Positions 38,301-47,010 are shown, numbered from the stretch's first letter. The stretch is 64,000 bases of DNA from Sinohyriopsis cumingii (GCA_028554795.2 CM068830.1:45522227-45586226), one strand, 5' to 3'. Made by a program: numbers and translations. The notes: generated by a model not told the origin, from the sequence alone.

Positions 38301-41300
38301 CTACGTTAAGAAATCCAAATCAAGCACACACTTTCATGTATAATTCTGAGTATATTAATATACAATTCTCTCATGCCTTAGAGAGTATTCCTTGGGTATG
38401 AATAGCTTCTAGCCAGTCAAGTGTTGAATCTTCTGCACCAAAATGCTTCGCAGTTAACCTCATTTTTGTGTACATATGACAATTACGAAGAAAGAAAAAA
38501 CACCGTTTCGCCTAAACAAGAGTATAAAAATTGATTTATCCTCGCATAAGGTTTTATTTGGGAGGTGAGATGAGGTCCTGATTTCGTACTGAACAACTAC
38601 CACCACCCCACCCCAAAGGGTCAGCCAATTGAAATTATTTAGGCCACCTGAAGTCGCTGTCCCATCAGTGGAGTTATCATGTCAGCTTCAGTTCATGATT
38701 CATGAAAAATTGTGCGTCTGTGTCGGGGGTGGGTGTTACAGATAATATGATGCTATTTCTTCAGATTTGCTTATTAATTTCACTGCAGATATGGACTTTA
38801 TTGCATTATTAACATTTACCTTTCTGGCAGACAAAGGCCGAGGTTCCTTGACAACTGACGTCAAGCCAATCAGTGTCTTGTCCGCTGATTTTTACACAGT
38901 CATCATGAAAATTCTGATGACTATCCCATTTATACCACGCCAATGCTGTTCCGTCGGACCACCTGTATTCGTTACCTAGAATACGAATAAATTGAACAAT
39001 CGGATTAGCATTCTTTTTGAACCGATATATTAATTTACAATAAACTAAATTTAGATCGCCTAAGTTTAACTCCTAGGTAATTTACGTCTGCATTCAATTT
39101 AGAAATACCACAACAATGACAATTTGCAACATCCTTTAAACGATAGTTTTAGCAGAACTGAAAAATACATTTTTAGTTGCTAAAGTTTGTACAGTCATTT
39201 AAATTCAGATTGATATGTCAAACAACTGAAGGTTTGTCCTAAAAATGTAAAAAGTGCATACTGGGATGGCAAGACATGCTGATAGTGTGTTGGGCATGAA
39301 CTGTGCACTGTTTCATAAAACTGAACGTTTCTAATGGAAAACATAAAAATGATAAAAATATTAAAAGTATTTCTTTTTCAATTTTGTAAGGCCTTCATCA
39401 TTACAGTAATACCAACCAAATACCTTACCTACTTGATACTCTACATCATAAATCATTCACTTTTAAGGCCTTCAGCATTACGCTAATATCAAATAAATGA
39501 GTTCCGTAATTGATGCCCTACATAATAAATCGTTCACTTTTAAGGCTTTCAGTATTACAGTAATACAAACCACACACTTTCCGTCCTTCCTACCTAACAT
39601 ATAAATTATTCGAAAGTTTGGCCTTTTTTATTACTGTGACAATCCACGGGGTTTTATTTGTTCTTGACCGAGCTACGTCAAACCCTGGCGCGATTCCGCT
39701 AGAAGTCATAAGTTTCCCCCAATTCCAAAGACAACTATACAACAACAGTTATAAACTAGAAAGTCCAACGTATCCATTCTATAAATAATTTTGCTCTAAT
39801 TAATACAAGGCCACAGATGTCACAACTTCCCCATTGTCTATCAATCGCTGTACTGCATGGTTTCACTTCGTTAACTTTCCGTAACGTACCGTAAGTATTT
39901 CACACCGTAAAACTATACAACTCCCCCAAATACAGGGAACTATTTTTGCTAGGCCACCTTGGGCCAGTCAAATCATGGTTTTAAGGCACATTTCGCCTGT
40001 AACTCGACCATCACATTTACCACCATGGCAACAATACAAGGTGCCTGCCAACGACGGCATAGACCCTTCTCGTTTATTCCATCGTGTAATTTACCAGTCT
40101 CCAATCATAAATGCTGTTCCTGGAGTCACACAATCAATGTACACTACTATATTTTAATAGGGACTATTGAACGACAGGGACGCTAATCCGGCTCTGACCT
40201 GAGTTCACCAAAAATAAACCATGGCATCATGGAAACACTTCATTCCGTGACGTTTGCTCGTAGTAACTGGCTAATTATTTCGGTGTGAGGAATATCTCCC
40301 CAGGACCGACTTCCCATAATCAATCAAGTAATAACTAAAATCTAAGAGTTCATTAAAACGGAGCTCTATAAACAAATGCGCGTACTCCAAATTTATTACA
40401 TTACATTAATTCAGAAAAATATACATTCCGTGATTGATACCCTACATCATAAGTCATTCACTTTGTTAGGCCTACATTGCTGCAGTAATACCAAGGTACT
40501 TCTTTCGTACTTGGTACCATAAACTCATTCACATTTTAAGCTTTAAGTATTACTGTATTATCAACCGTTGTAAAATTGTACTTGATGCTATATATAAAGA
40601 AAATCATTTACATTTGTAGGCCTGCAGTATACCAGTAATACGACTAATACTCTGACCGTACAGGATACATTGCATCACTAATCGTTCTCTCTTTAAGGCT
40701 TTTAGTATTACAGTAATACAAAAAACAGTCCGTCCGTAAATGATACCATACTACATAAATCATACTCTTAGCCTCTCAGTAATACCAACTATACACCTTC
40801 CGTACTTGATACCATGCATAAAACATCATTCGTTTCTTTAGGCCTTCAGTACTACAGCAATACCAAATGAACTACAATTGTACGTCACACTCTTCTTAAA
40901 AATCGTTCACATTTTTAGACCTTCAGTACTACAGTAATACCAAATATACAACAATTGTACTTCATAATCTCCATACAAAATTGTTCGTTTTTAGGCCTTC
41001 TTTACTACAGTAATACCAAACGTACTACAATTGTACTTAATACCATACATAAAAAACATTCACTTGTGTAGGCCTTCTTTATTACAGTAATACGAACTAT
41101 GCACCGTCCGTACGTGATACCCTACATCCTGAATCATTCGCTTTTATGTAAGGTAGAGATAATATTAATTCTGTAAAACTTACGTTTTATACCTGCCACT
41201 AGTCCAGTGTGTTCATAAGTCATATGCAGTGACAAACAGACTAAAACCGGACCCAATAGGTGGCCGACTCTATAAAAGCACAAGGATGACATCGCAACCC

Positions 41301-42764
41301 TTTACTGAATCTCCTCCATCGACACATACATGCCTAGCATTGTAGCTTGCTAAGGTGGCAGGGTCCAGTTTCGTAAATTGGCCCCTGGCAAATTTCTTAA
41401 CTTAAGACTATGGTGTGACTTTTTTAACTATTATTGTTTACTATTTAAAGATATGGATATATTTGTGAACTAGGTATTTCGGGCTTGTGTTGTTCTTGAA
41501 ATTTATGTCAGGCATGTACACCTTCCATAGTTACTCTGCAGTATGTTGATAGTGAAATACCAATAGAAGGCTAGGAAGAAGAGCTATCGTCCCGTGGCAG
41601 TAAACACATGAGTTTGAGGCAAATAGAATATCTCGAAAACGGCTTGGATGACAATTATTTTCAGTCGCATCAGCCTGTTTAGTACACACTGTTTTGCAGA
41701 ATTGTCATCTAGGAAAAGGGCTTGTGTTTGCACTGTGAGCATCACATGGTGTTAAAAATGACATTCGGACATGAAAATTGCAGGTAGAAATTTGGGGTTG
41801 GGGTGCATAAACTTCTTCTGCTATAAACTGCCATTGACCTCTTCGGTCAAGTGGATAATATTCTTATGCTTTGTTTTAATATAGGTATCCAAAAATATGG
41901 ACAGTTTTGACCTCAATTGTGTATTTGATTTTTTTTATGATTTTTTATACTAGATAGCTGATTGCGGCATTAAATTTGTACATAAAAACTGGCCCTTGCC
42001 CCCTAAGCCCAATACGCCACGCAAGAAGTGTGGTCCGCCAGTGGAGTTATGTTGTATGCATAATTGTTTTTTTTCTTCAATTAGAGCGCGGGGACCCGAA
42101 GGCGCGGGAAATAAGGCTACCGCTTTACCCTAAGGACGATCCTGGACATACACATTTACTTTTCTCCAAACACTTACCAATTTTCCTGGCATCTATCCAA
42201 AGGGTAGAGCCTGGAAGAAGTCCAGCAATAAAAGCATTCTCGTCTGCTGACGCCGGTCTTGCTAATATAGCCCTCTGCTCGCGACAATAGGCTTCGGCAT
42301 CTAAAGCATTCATCGGCTGCGACACTGCATGATACTGTTTCCCACCGTGGAAAATCCAGCCATGTGCGAATGTCGGCTCCAACACAAAAGCTAGGGATCT
42401 TGATGCTAGCAACATTTTCATTGCAAAGTCAAAACCTGTAGTATGCTTACATCAAACACGATTAAATAGACGGTAAAAATAAATTTACGATAAAAAGCCT
42501 ATTGATTTTAAGAATCAGAAAACCTAAACATGTACTTCATAGCAGCGAAATAAATCAATGATATTGGCAATAATTCTGACAATAATAAACACTGTAGGCA
42601 CTTAGAAATGTTTGGTTTTACTTTAATACCAATAAATATTTTCCCCTGCAATTATATATAAAATGTCTATATTTCTTGATGAATAATTGATGATTCCTTG
42701 TAAAATTATAGATAGAGTAATACTCACCCATCACTACGATGATAAAAACCGCAAATAATTCCAT
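24155..42764 (-). CDS. Secreted C-type lectin / PL6 polysaccharide lyase fusion (9 exons)
   Basis: My model has exons 42728-42764, 42178-42390, 38820-38975, 37480-37694, 29235-29461, 27308-27563, 25545-25763, 24948-25096 and 24155-24503. They total 1821 nt, 606 residues plus stop. All junctions are GT-AG and every phase agrees. Order: signal peptide (about 1-20), C-type lectin domain (about 22-135), PL6 parallel beta-helix (about 148-600). The PL6 catalytic pair is present: Lys368 (ETISIK) and Arg389 (SFRFGD), 21 apart, the spacing of Lys250 and Arg271 in chondroitinase B. PL6 enzymes cleave alginate or dermatan/chondroitin sulfate by beta-elimination; which one is cut here cannot be told. 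The lectin domain has the four core cysteines and WSDG but no EPN or QPD sugar motif. It is likely a digestive or host-defence enzyme. The lyase half may derive from bacteria. Confidence 0.85.
24948..25096 (-). CDS. Exon 8: PL6 helix coil
   Basis: Too short and shifted to stand out as an open frame, but it is required by phase. After CTAAACAG it encodes GNRNLIAFNTLYSC, then CIQIGTGSGKHTLSDNIFSN, and ends at a GTAGGT donor with two bases of a Trp codon. The pattern of an NT, then a Cys, then an IxIG fits PL6 beta-helix coils. The stub in copy A supports its being a real exon. Confidence 0.75.
25545..25763 (-). CDS. Exon 7: PL6 catalytic Arg segment
   Basis: Begins after TTTTGCAG with SSNNTVRYNTFEDCGGLLSF, followed by RFGD (catalytic Arg389) and GGVRMRGSHHKVINNYIDG. 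It ends at GTAAGT, phase 0. Downstream codons rich in Ser (25413-25544) are intron. Confidence 0.85.
26460..26810. repeat. Tandem repeat of about 37 bp, copy B
   Basis: About eight imperfect units with TCGAGTTGTGGTAGAAAAGG and GGTCTCGTCTA-like cores, homologous to 2100-2330 in copy A. It lies in intron 6. Confidence 0.75.
27308..27563 (-). CDS. Exon 6: PL6 substrate and calcium segment, catalytic Lys
   Basis: Encodes NAFVGKTYLGELLRV, then ESWGHRIAYNYFG, NGGESIQIG and GDVETISIK, ending with the catalytic Lys368 at a GTTTGG donor. In chondroitinase B two calcium ligands precede the lysine by 7 and 5 residues; here those positions are Asp361 and Glu363. Confidence 0.85.
27689..28396. repeat. 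35-bp minisatellite, about 20 copies
   Basis: The unit is CAAATCGTGATGTGCTAGTA plus CTCATGAATGAGATC, with scattered substitutions and 3-bp insertions. It lies in intron 5 about 130 bp from exon 6. There are no unique spacers, so it is not a CRISPR array. Confidence 0.95.
28397..29234. other. Intron 5 remainder
   Basis: AT-rich, with small open frames of no recognisable content. Nothing is seen. Confidence 0.5.
29235..29461 (-). CDS. Exon 5: PL6 beta-helix
   Basis: After GATCAG it reads VILKGNTHIQYSGNYIDVEG and continues with FDKGTHHNRFAESAIVNF and VWVEIWGSHHTVE. It ends in phase 2 at a GTAGAA donor. It continues directly from APGK at the end of exon 4, as in bacterial PL6 enzymes. Confidence 0.85.
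29462..30599. other. Intron 4, first part
   Basis: AT-rich sequence with no recognisable element or gene. Confidence 0.45.
30600..30810 (+). mobile_element. 3' scrap of a non-LTR retrotransposon ORF2
   Basis: Encodes GSRQRKRWEDNIREWTGS, then NREDWRKLVV and PQRSTRLRD with a stop at 30806. This is the C-terminal signature of many animal endonuclease/reverse-transcriptase elements. Only the last 70 or so codons remain. Confidence 0.7.
30815..31510 (+). repeat. Dispersed repeat of about 700 bp, copy 1
   Basis: Matches the reverse complement of about 39640-40350. Shared blocks include GATTAATTATGGGAAATCGG, TTTCATGATGGCATGGTTTA and GAGTTCAGGTCAGAGCCG. No coding capacity or clear termini; possibly a solo LTR or non-autonomous transposon. 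Confidence 0.6.
31536..31664. mobile_element. Small 129-bp MITE
   Basis: Its ends are near-perfect inverted repeats: ACGAATGAATAACGGATATA at the left and its complement at the right. The centre is short and non-coding. No unambiguous target duplication is seen. Confidence 0.65.
32327..32370. repeat. (TG)n microsatellite
   Basis: An uninterrupted TG run of about 44 bases. The Val-Cys repeat frames across it are artefacts. Confidence 0.95.
32371..34200. other. Intron 4, middle part
   Basis: Mixed sequence including a purine-rich stretch at about 32990-33130 that yields a charged open frame on one strand and a Ser/Leu-rich frame on the other. No domain, promoter or splice context supports a gene. 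Confidence 0.4.
34201..35250. repeat. 36-bp minisatellite, about 29 copies
   Basis: The unit is AGTATAGACCGTCCTAAACA plus TAGCCAAGAACAGCAC, with frequent AGTAGAG and AATAGGC variants. Since 36 is a multiple of 3, long minus-strand frames repeat a 12-residue hydrophobic unit (MFRTVYTVLFLA). They have no start or termination context, so I treat them as repeat artefacts. It lies in intron 4. Confidence 0.95.
35955..36087. mobile_element. Fold-back element
   Basis: A 133-bp near-palindrome. The arms are about 59 bp, starting TGGGGTTTGGACC and meeting at GTCTCCCCA, around a loop of about 15 bases (CTCGGGCAAGCCTCG). The transcript would fold into one long hairpin. A MITE-like origin is likely; no target duplication is obvious. 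Confidence 0.7.
36495..36705 (-). pseudogene. Possible tail of a transposon protein
   Basis: The minus strand encodes LERLAHGYPLESVFRGSILH, then a GNFTININD segment. One frame over it reads PPPKKRIVIYDSDTDL before a stop. The layout, with a basic patch and an acidic terminus, resembles the ends of Crypton-related tyrosine recombinase or ZMYM-like proteins. That is a tentative resemblance from memory, not a clear homology. Confidence 0.3.
37480..37694 (-). CDS. Exon 4: PL6 N-terminus and linker from lectin domain
   Basis: After TTTCTAG it reads VGTTSNTACAPVGH, a linker. The PL6 start follows: VYTVASAAEITSRQAVMQPG, DILQLADGIYHDL, then YLRAKAPGK. It ends at a GTATTT donor in phase 0. The phase-1 acceptor matches the phase-1 donor of lectin exon 3, which joins the two domains in one frame. 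Confidence 0.85.
38010..38331 (+). mobile_element. tRNA-derived SINE, copy 2
   Basis: Same family as 2881-3212, but with a more decayed B box. It is flanked by 12-bp direct repeats TTTCATGTATAA at 37998-38009 and 38332-38343. Copy A (near 5050) has the empty site, so insertion followed the duplication. Confidence 0.85.
38820..38975 (-). CDS. Exon 3: second half of the C-type lectin domain
   Basis: Reads NEYRWSDGTALAWYKWDSHQ, then NFHDDCVKISG and VSCQGTSAFVCQK. WSDG, the DDC, VSC and FVC cysteines and the closing C-Q-K are standard for the C-type lectin fold. The canonical calcium/sugar triplets (EPN or QPD) are not evident, so carbohydrate specificity is unknown. Confidence 0.85.
39395..39620. 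repeat. 77-bp satellite-like repeat, copy B first block
   Basis: About three units like those at 6220-7120. Confidence 0.7.
39640..40350 (-). repeat. Dispersed repeat of about 700 bp, copy 2
   Basis: Reverse complement relative of 30815-31510. It lies within the satellite block of intron 2. Confidence 0.6.
40420..41140. repeat. 77-bp satellite-like repeat, copy B second block
   Basis: About nine diverged units sharing TTTAGTATTACAGTAATACC and CTTCCGTACTTGATACC-type cores. Confidence 0.7.
41354..42003 (+). mobile_element. Harbinger-type MITE, copy 2
   Basis: A 650-bp relative of 17555-18188 in the same orientation. Inverted ends are GGTGGCAGGGTCCAG and CTGGCCCTTGCCCCC. It is flanked by TAA at 41351-41353 and 42004-42006, and lies in intron 2 about 175 bp from exon 2. 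Confidence 0.8.
42178..42390 (-). CDS. Exon 2: first half of the C-type lectin domain
   Basis: After CCCTAG it completes an Ala codon and reads FVLEPTFAHGWIFHGGKQYH, then AEAYCREQRAILA and STLWIDARKIG, ending at GTAAGT in phase 1. The first lectin cysteine (AYC) is here. An internal ATG at 42419-42421 upstream of the acceptor could start a shorter form, but the phase with exon 1 favours the spliced version. Confidence 0.8.
42728..42764 (-). CDS. Exon 1: signal peptide
   Basis: ATG followed by ELFAVFIIVVM and a GTGAGT donor in phase 1. The hydrophobic core continues into exon 2 (AFVL), giving a typical secretion signal. No TATA box is obvious upstream. Confidence 0.75.
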
Positions 42765-44536
42765 GGGTATTGGCTATTAATTCATGAAGTACTCTGATTT
42801 TTCTTTTCCACTATGGAAAGATAGCAATTTCATAATTCTAATGCAGATTCAAGTACAAATATTAATCTATCATGCATTTGATATAAAAATTAATACACTA
42901 TATTATAATTATGGCATATTTACTGTTACAACTCTATAATCTTAAAAAAAGAAACAAGAAAAAGCAAAACCAACAAGTTTTGCATAATTGGAAAGATTAA
43001 TGTGTTTCCCTAAAATACGAAGTGACGTTTACTTGAACTTATATTCCGACTCAACCTCGGAAATTATGAATGAATCAATTTACGTATTTGATGCATGACC
43101 CATCTTACAGTACAAGCCCATTCATGGGATAATAACATTAAAAATGTCAGCAATTAAATGAGAATTGGTAAATATTTGTTTTTGAGATTTAAAAACTTTT
43201 TTCTAGCTTTTACGTTTGTTTGCAATTGTTCATTAAATAATAATAAATACTCGATATAACTTGATAGTGTTCGTGAGAGTGCCTAGCAGATAACTGTCCT
43301 ATACGGTTTCCTTGCTTAAGATAACAATATCCGAATAGAAAGCAGATCTGCAGCAAATAAAATCTGGAGAGGAAATAGTTTAAATCATGCTAATTACTTT
43401 TTACTTATTAGTGCGATACACGTGTCAGAAGCCATTTGACTGTAATCACATGCCTCATTATATTCTCTCTACATCATTTGACTATATTGTTCACCATGCA
43501 ATAATTATGCCGTGAAATAATTTTGTACACTGTAATCTTTTGCATATATATGTCTGCATCTTAGTGTAATTAAAGGATTGTAAGTAAAATATACTTACTG
43601 TAATATATTACTTCAAGAATAACTAATGAGCAGAGACGCAAGATAGCAGCTACTTCTATACATAGGTACACTAAATGATAAGCCCTTTGATAAGAAGTAA
43701 ATAAATGAATTTGTTAAACCTTACGGAATGAGAAATAGAGATTGGTGAGGTTGAAAGGTCACATTTTCTAGACACTCTTGATGCAACCTCAGCTGCATCT
43801 TCACCAAAAGAGAGAGGCTGATCATAAATAGTATAATTTTTCAAGAGGAAGATTAGATAATTACGAAGGTTTTGTATCTTGAATGCACCCAACGGAGGGA
43901 GAGTAAATTACAAAGTGTGCACATCTGCAATAACCGTTGCACTCGCTTATTAGTTGATCAAACTGCAAACAATAAAAATCATGATCGTGATCTGCCAAAG
44001 CATAATACGCCTGCAGATCAGTGTCTTGTTTGCTCTTCTGATTATTCTTATCAAACTGCACAGACTCAGAATTGTGGGCGCATTATGCGACGGCAGATAT
44101 TGGTATGTACAGTTTGCTGTTGGGCTCGTCTTATAAGCGAGTACAGACGGTATTTTTCATCACTCGTGTCGTTCAAAATAAGAAATTGCCTCAGGTTGGT
44201 ACATATCTTGTTGAATATATAATATATTTTATCTATATGTTGATACATTAATCTAATATGTATTTTGTTCAAATCGAATACAGATCTACATACATGAATG
44301 TACATTCCAGATATAAACGGTACAAGCACGTTTTCGGATCAATCATTGGTAGACTTCAAGACAGACCTGTGTATGACTTATCATCCATTCTTATCTCAAT
44401 TTGATCTCCAAATTCAAAGTATCATGGCATTGTACATAGGTTAATTGTCCCTGATATGTAATATCTAATATGTATGTATGTATACATGTATATATGTATG
44501 TATGTATGTACGTATGTATGTATGTATGTATGTATG

Positions 44537-44616
<80 letters not shown>

Positions 44617-45035
44617 TTTTTGTCTGTGTCATTGTTTTACTCGTTATATTGGTAGATAGCTAGGTAGCTAAATAGGTAATAGGTAAGTACACAATCCTCA
44701 AGTTCCACATCTAGAGTTAGCGATAGTTCTGAGATAAGATCAGTATAGCCTTAATGCCTCTAACAATAAGTCAGTAAATGCATAAATCATGTCTACCATG
44801 TGCGCTTCGTGCATTCTGTTATTTATGTCTCATGAATCGGATTTACTGCAATACAAAATTTCTATGCCGTACCACAATTCATCCGTGTAAGTAAATTTTC
44901 CTGATCAAAATACATGAAGTGAACATTTGAATCGTCTTGGAAAGCTTAACTGACCCAGCGTTAAAGGGGCTTATAAACACATATCCAATTATGTTTATGC
45001 GTGCGTTGTTTCTTTTGGATTTTCACGAGTGATTT
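42765..45035. other. 5' flank of the lectin-lyase gene
   Basis: AT-rich, matching copy A 15523-16945. It contains a TATG repeat and a long TA repeat at 44468-44613. Overlapping short frames in 43670-44330 have no recognisable content. Confidence 0.5.
44468..44613. repeat. (TATG)n and (TA)n microsatellite
   Basis: TATG units to about 44540, then pure TA to 44613. Three overlapping Tyr/Ile-Cys frames across it are artefacts. Confidence 0.95.
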
Positions 45036-45235
45036 TTACGTGCGACTTTTGATCATGTAAATTGCTGTAGTGGCGGTCAAGAAAATAAATACTATATTCT
45101 ATTTTTTGTTTTAGTTTGAGTGATTATTTTTCATAATTGATGGGTTTATCAAAATGTCGTTTAATGACTTAGAAAACAAATTCATTGCGCTTCGAAGCCC
45201 GTAGATCAGACAAACACAATGCTAATAGTAGTGAA

Positions 45236-45405
45236 TAGGGATAGTATACGTAGAATGGAAATTAGCATTACAGACCCCCTTGGGAACATATACGTACAAT
45301 GGAAATTTAACATGGCGAAAAATCGTGGGAACATATACGTACAAGGGGAATTTAACATGGCAATAAATCGTGGGATACTATACGTACAAGGGGAATTTAA
45401 CATGG
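45236..45405. repeat. 45-bp tandem repeats at the Polinton left end
   Basis: Four imperfect units contain ATACGTACAAGGGGAATTTA followed by ACATGGC and a short A/T linker. They probably belong to the terminal inverted repeat, which in Polintons often carries tandem units. A long A/T homopolymer patch follows at 45408-45442. Confidence 0.6.
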
Positions 45406-45463
45406 GATTTTTTTTAAATTTTAAAAAAAAATTTTTAAAAAAGGGGTAGGCAATGGAAAGGCT

Positions 45464-45501
45464 ATCTCTTTTCGAGATATATGGGGGCCCTGAAAAGGGC
45501 C
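45464..45501 (-). terminator. Histone-type 3' stem-loop and downstream element, gene 1
   Basis: On the minus strand CAAA precedes GGCCCTTTTCAGGGCC (45486-45501), a 6-bp stem with a TTTC loop. A purine-rich CGAAAAGAGATAG lies about 8-20 nt downstream. This matches the replication-dependent histone mRNA 3'-end signal (SLBP site plus U7 snRNP site). It starts 24 nt after the stop codon of the gene at 45526. Confidence 0.85.
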
Positions 45502-45525
45502 TTTGGGTTTTTTCTTCTTCTTCTT

Positions 45526-46122
45526 TTAACTTCTTAACTTCTTCCACCATCCTCTTATTTTGTCCATCATTCCTTTCTTCTTTTTCTTTTCTGTTTCCGG
45601 CAACCAGTCCGGGTGGCCCATGGCCCGGAACTTCTCTTGGATTTTCATCCAGTTTGTGTTCAGTTTTTCGAATTCATCCCTTTTTTTTCTATTTTCTTCT
45701 TCTTTTCTTTCCGTTGACCACTTTTCTTTGATCTTCTTGACCTCTTCGGTCAGCACATTCCTCATTAGTTCTTCAGCTTTCTTAAGTTTTTCTAGCCCCC
45801 ACTTCGCGAAACACCAATCTGTCCATTCTACAATGTCTTCTAGAAAGCACCTTGCACTCGTCACATGATCTATCGCTTCTTTTAACTTACCCACTTTGAC
45901 ATACGGTGGGTTAATTAAACCTCTTATTCTCTTCTCCTCATCCTCTATCATTTCTTTTACAATATTTACGGATAAGTGGAGGCTGGTTACTTGTCTTGAG
46001 ACGAAGTCTTTTGTCACTGCATACCTCCATTCCCGTTCAACCCTTTCTACTACACTCAATCCATCTACCATCCAATACCAACTTCCCATAAGATCGTTGT
46101 ATAAAGCTGAAGCTGCTGGCAT
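45526..46122 (-). CDS. Unknown Polinton protein 1, Lys/Glu-rich, histone-type 3' end
   Basis: 198 residues, ATG at 46122. I do not recognise the family. The N-terminal half is mixed (DLMGSWYWMVDGLSVVERVE). The C-terminal half is a charged, probably coiled-coil region (KKAEELMRNVLTEEVKKIKE and on) ending with KKKKKG, MMDKIRGWWKKLRS. It is the first of three consecutive small genes with the same promoter motif 62-63 nt before the ATG and the same 3' stem-loop, so it is probably co-regulated with them, perhaps in S phase. Possible roles, such as DNA or chromatin binding, are guesses. Confidence 0.75.
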   Translation of the reverse strand: MPAASALYNDLMGSWYWMVDGLSVVERVEREWRYAVTKDFVSRQVTSLHLSVNIVKEMIEDEEKRIRGLINPPYVKVGKLKEAIDHVTSARCFLEDIVEWTDWCFAKWGLEKLKKAEELMRNVLTEEVKKIKEKWSTERKEEENRKKRDEFEKLNTNWMKIQEKFRAMGHPDWLPETEKKKKKGMMDKIRGWWKKLRS

Positions 46123-46173
46123 CTTCTTGTTTGCTTATTCCGTAGAATGGGTTCCAATGGCCAACACTGTTAG

Positions 46174-46212
46174 TTTTATACTCAAAGCGCGAACGTGAAG
46201 GAAAACATCCCC
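46174..46212 (-). promoter_or_regulatory. Promoter module of gene 1
   Basis: On the minus strand GGGGATGTTTTCCTTCACG plus TTCGCGCTTT (46184-46212) is followed 3 nt later by TATAAAA (46174-46180). The ATG is 52 nt beyond the TATA box. The same module precedes the next two genes at the same spacing. Confidence 0.8.
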
Positions 46213-46252
46213 TAAAACATAAAATGGATCTTACCTAGATCATGACCCAACA

Positions 46253-46281
46253 ACGCGCGGACGTGAAGGAAAACATCCCCC
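46253..46281 (-). promoter_or_regulatory. Second copy of the upstream promoter motif, gene 1
   Basis: GATGTTTTCCTTCACGTCCG followed by CGCGT, 41 nt further upstream than the first copy, with no TATA box. The gene 2 promoter has a degenerate second copy at about 47060-47082 in the same relative place. Confidence 0.7.
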
Positions 46282-46488
46282 TACTTTCTCATTTCATATA
46301 ATATAACCCTAACTATACTCTCTACATACGCTAAGAATCAATAAATAAATCCATAATCTACTATTCACACAAACTTACTTCAGCATTTACAAACACAAAC
46401 ACACAAACACATACCCTTCCACTATTAATAAAGAGTTAGTGTTTATATTCACACTACTCTACCTACTCACATTGGCAAATCTATCGTT

Positions 46489-46527
46489 ATTTCTTTTCTA
46501 GAGTATTGGGTAGCCCTGAAAAGGGCT
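46489..46527 (-). terminator. Histone-type 3' stem-loop and downstream element, gene 2
   Basis: The minus strand has ACAAAAC, then AGCCCTTTTCAGGGCT (46512-46527), then ACCCA, the classic sequence after histone stem-loops, then AGAAAAGAAAT about 12 nt on. The first stem pair is A-T rather than the usual G-C. It starts 29 nt after the stop codon at 46557. Confidence 0.85.
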
Positions 46528-46556
46528 GTTTTGTTTGGAACTTCATGGACACCTGG

Positions 46557-46919
46557 TTAATGGTGGCACCTTCCAGGCCTGGCGCCACATACACATCTTA
46601 TCCCCCAGTTACTTTTTACCTTTTGGGGGGAGAGAGCAGAGGCAGGATATGTCGCTTCAGAATCCCAATTTTCGCTCTCTGGGATTTTGAAATTTCTTCT
46701 CTCCTTTTCCTCCTCCTCTTCTTTGTTTCTTCTTTCCTCTTTATATCTTCTTTCTTCTTCTTCTTTATATCTTCTCTCCTCCTCTTCTTTGTTTCTTCTT
46801 TCCTCCTCTCTTATCCTTCCCTCCTCGACAATGGCTTCCGCGGCCAGTTCATTTAATATGCGCCTGGTATATTCCAGATGCACATGAAGCTCCAACAGTT
46901 TCTCAAGTCTCGTGTTCAT
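46557..46919 (-). CDS. Unknown Polinton protein 2, Glu/Arg coiled coil, histone-type 3' end
   Basis: 120 residues from the ATG at 46919, chosen because it lies 63 nt from the promoter motif as in its neighbours. The N-terminus (MNTRLEKLLELHVHLEYTRR) resembles that of the next gene (CSKLAKLNEAYVNLHRVRH). The centre is an EEERRxKEE repeat forming a long charged helix. The end (GIRCVCGARPGRCHH) has Cys and His that could bind metal. Function unknown. Its promoter, 5' flank and 3' signal are clearly duplicated with the next unit, about 865 bp away, while the proteins have diverged fast. Confidence 0.75.
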   Translation of the reverse strand: MNTRLEKLLELHVHLEYTRRILNELAAEAIVEEGRIREEERRNKEEEERRYKEEEERRYKEERRNKEEEEEKERRNFKIPESENWDSEATYPASALSPQKVKSNWGIRCVCGARPGRCHH

Positions 46920-46972
46920 TTTTTGGTGTTGATCAATCAACAAGGGTAGCTGGACTGCCGAACGAGTTTCAA

Positions 46973-47010
46973 TTTATACTGAAAGCGCGGACGTGAAGGA
47001 AAACATCCCC
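46973..47010 (-). promoter_or_regulatory. Promoter module of gene 2
   Basis: GGGGATGTTTTCCTTCACG plus TCCGCGCTTT (46982-47010), then TATAAA (46973-46978), then the ATG 54 nt later. Confidence 0.8.

Larger units (their letters stand above)
24208..45035. repeat. Right copy (B) of the segmental duplication
   Basis: Same orientation as 1-16945. It is longer because of extra sequence inside introns (retroelement scraps, minisatellites, a SINE and a MITE) and because copy A has lost exons. Homology ends about 200 bp before the presumed left end of the Polinton. Confidence 0.85.

Noticed and set aside
44470..44663. Three overlapping Tyr/Ile/Cys open frames
   Set aside because: Artefacts of TATG and TA microsatellites.
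45206..45550. Minus-strand frame reading through the stem-loop and 45-bp repeats
   Set aside because: It crosses a 3'-end signal and simple repeats; its apparent likeness to the frame at 47325 comes only from the shared stem-loop DNA.
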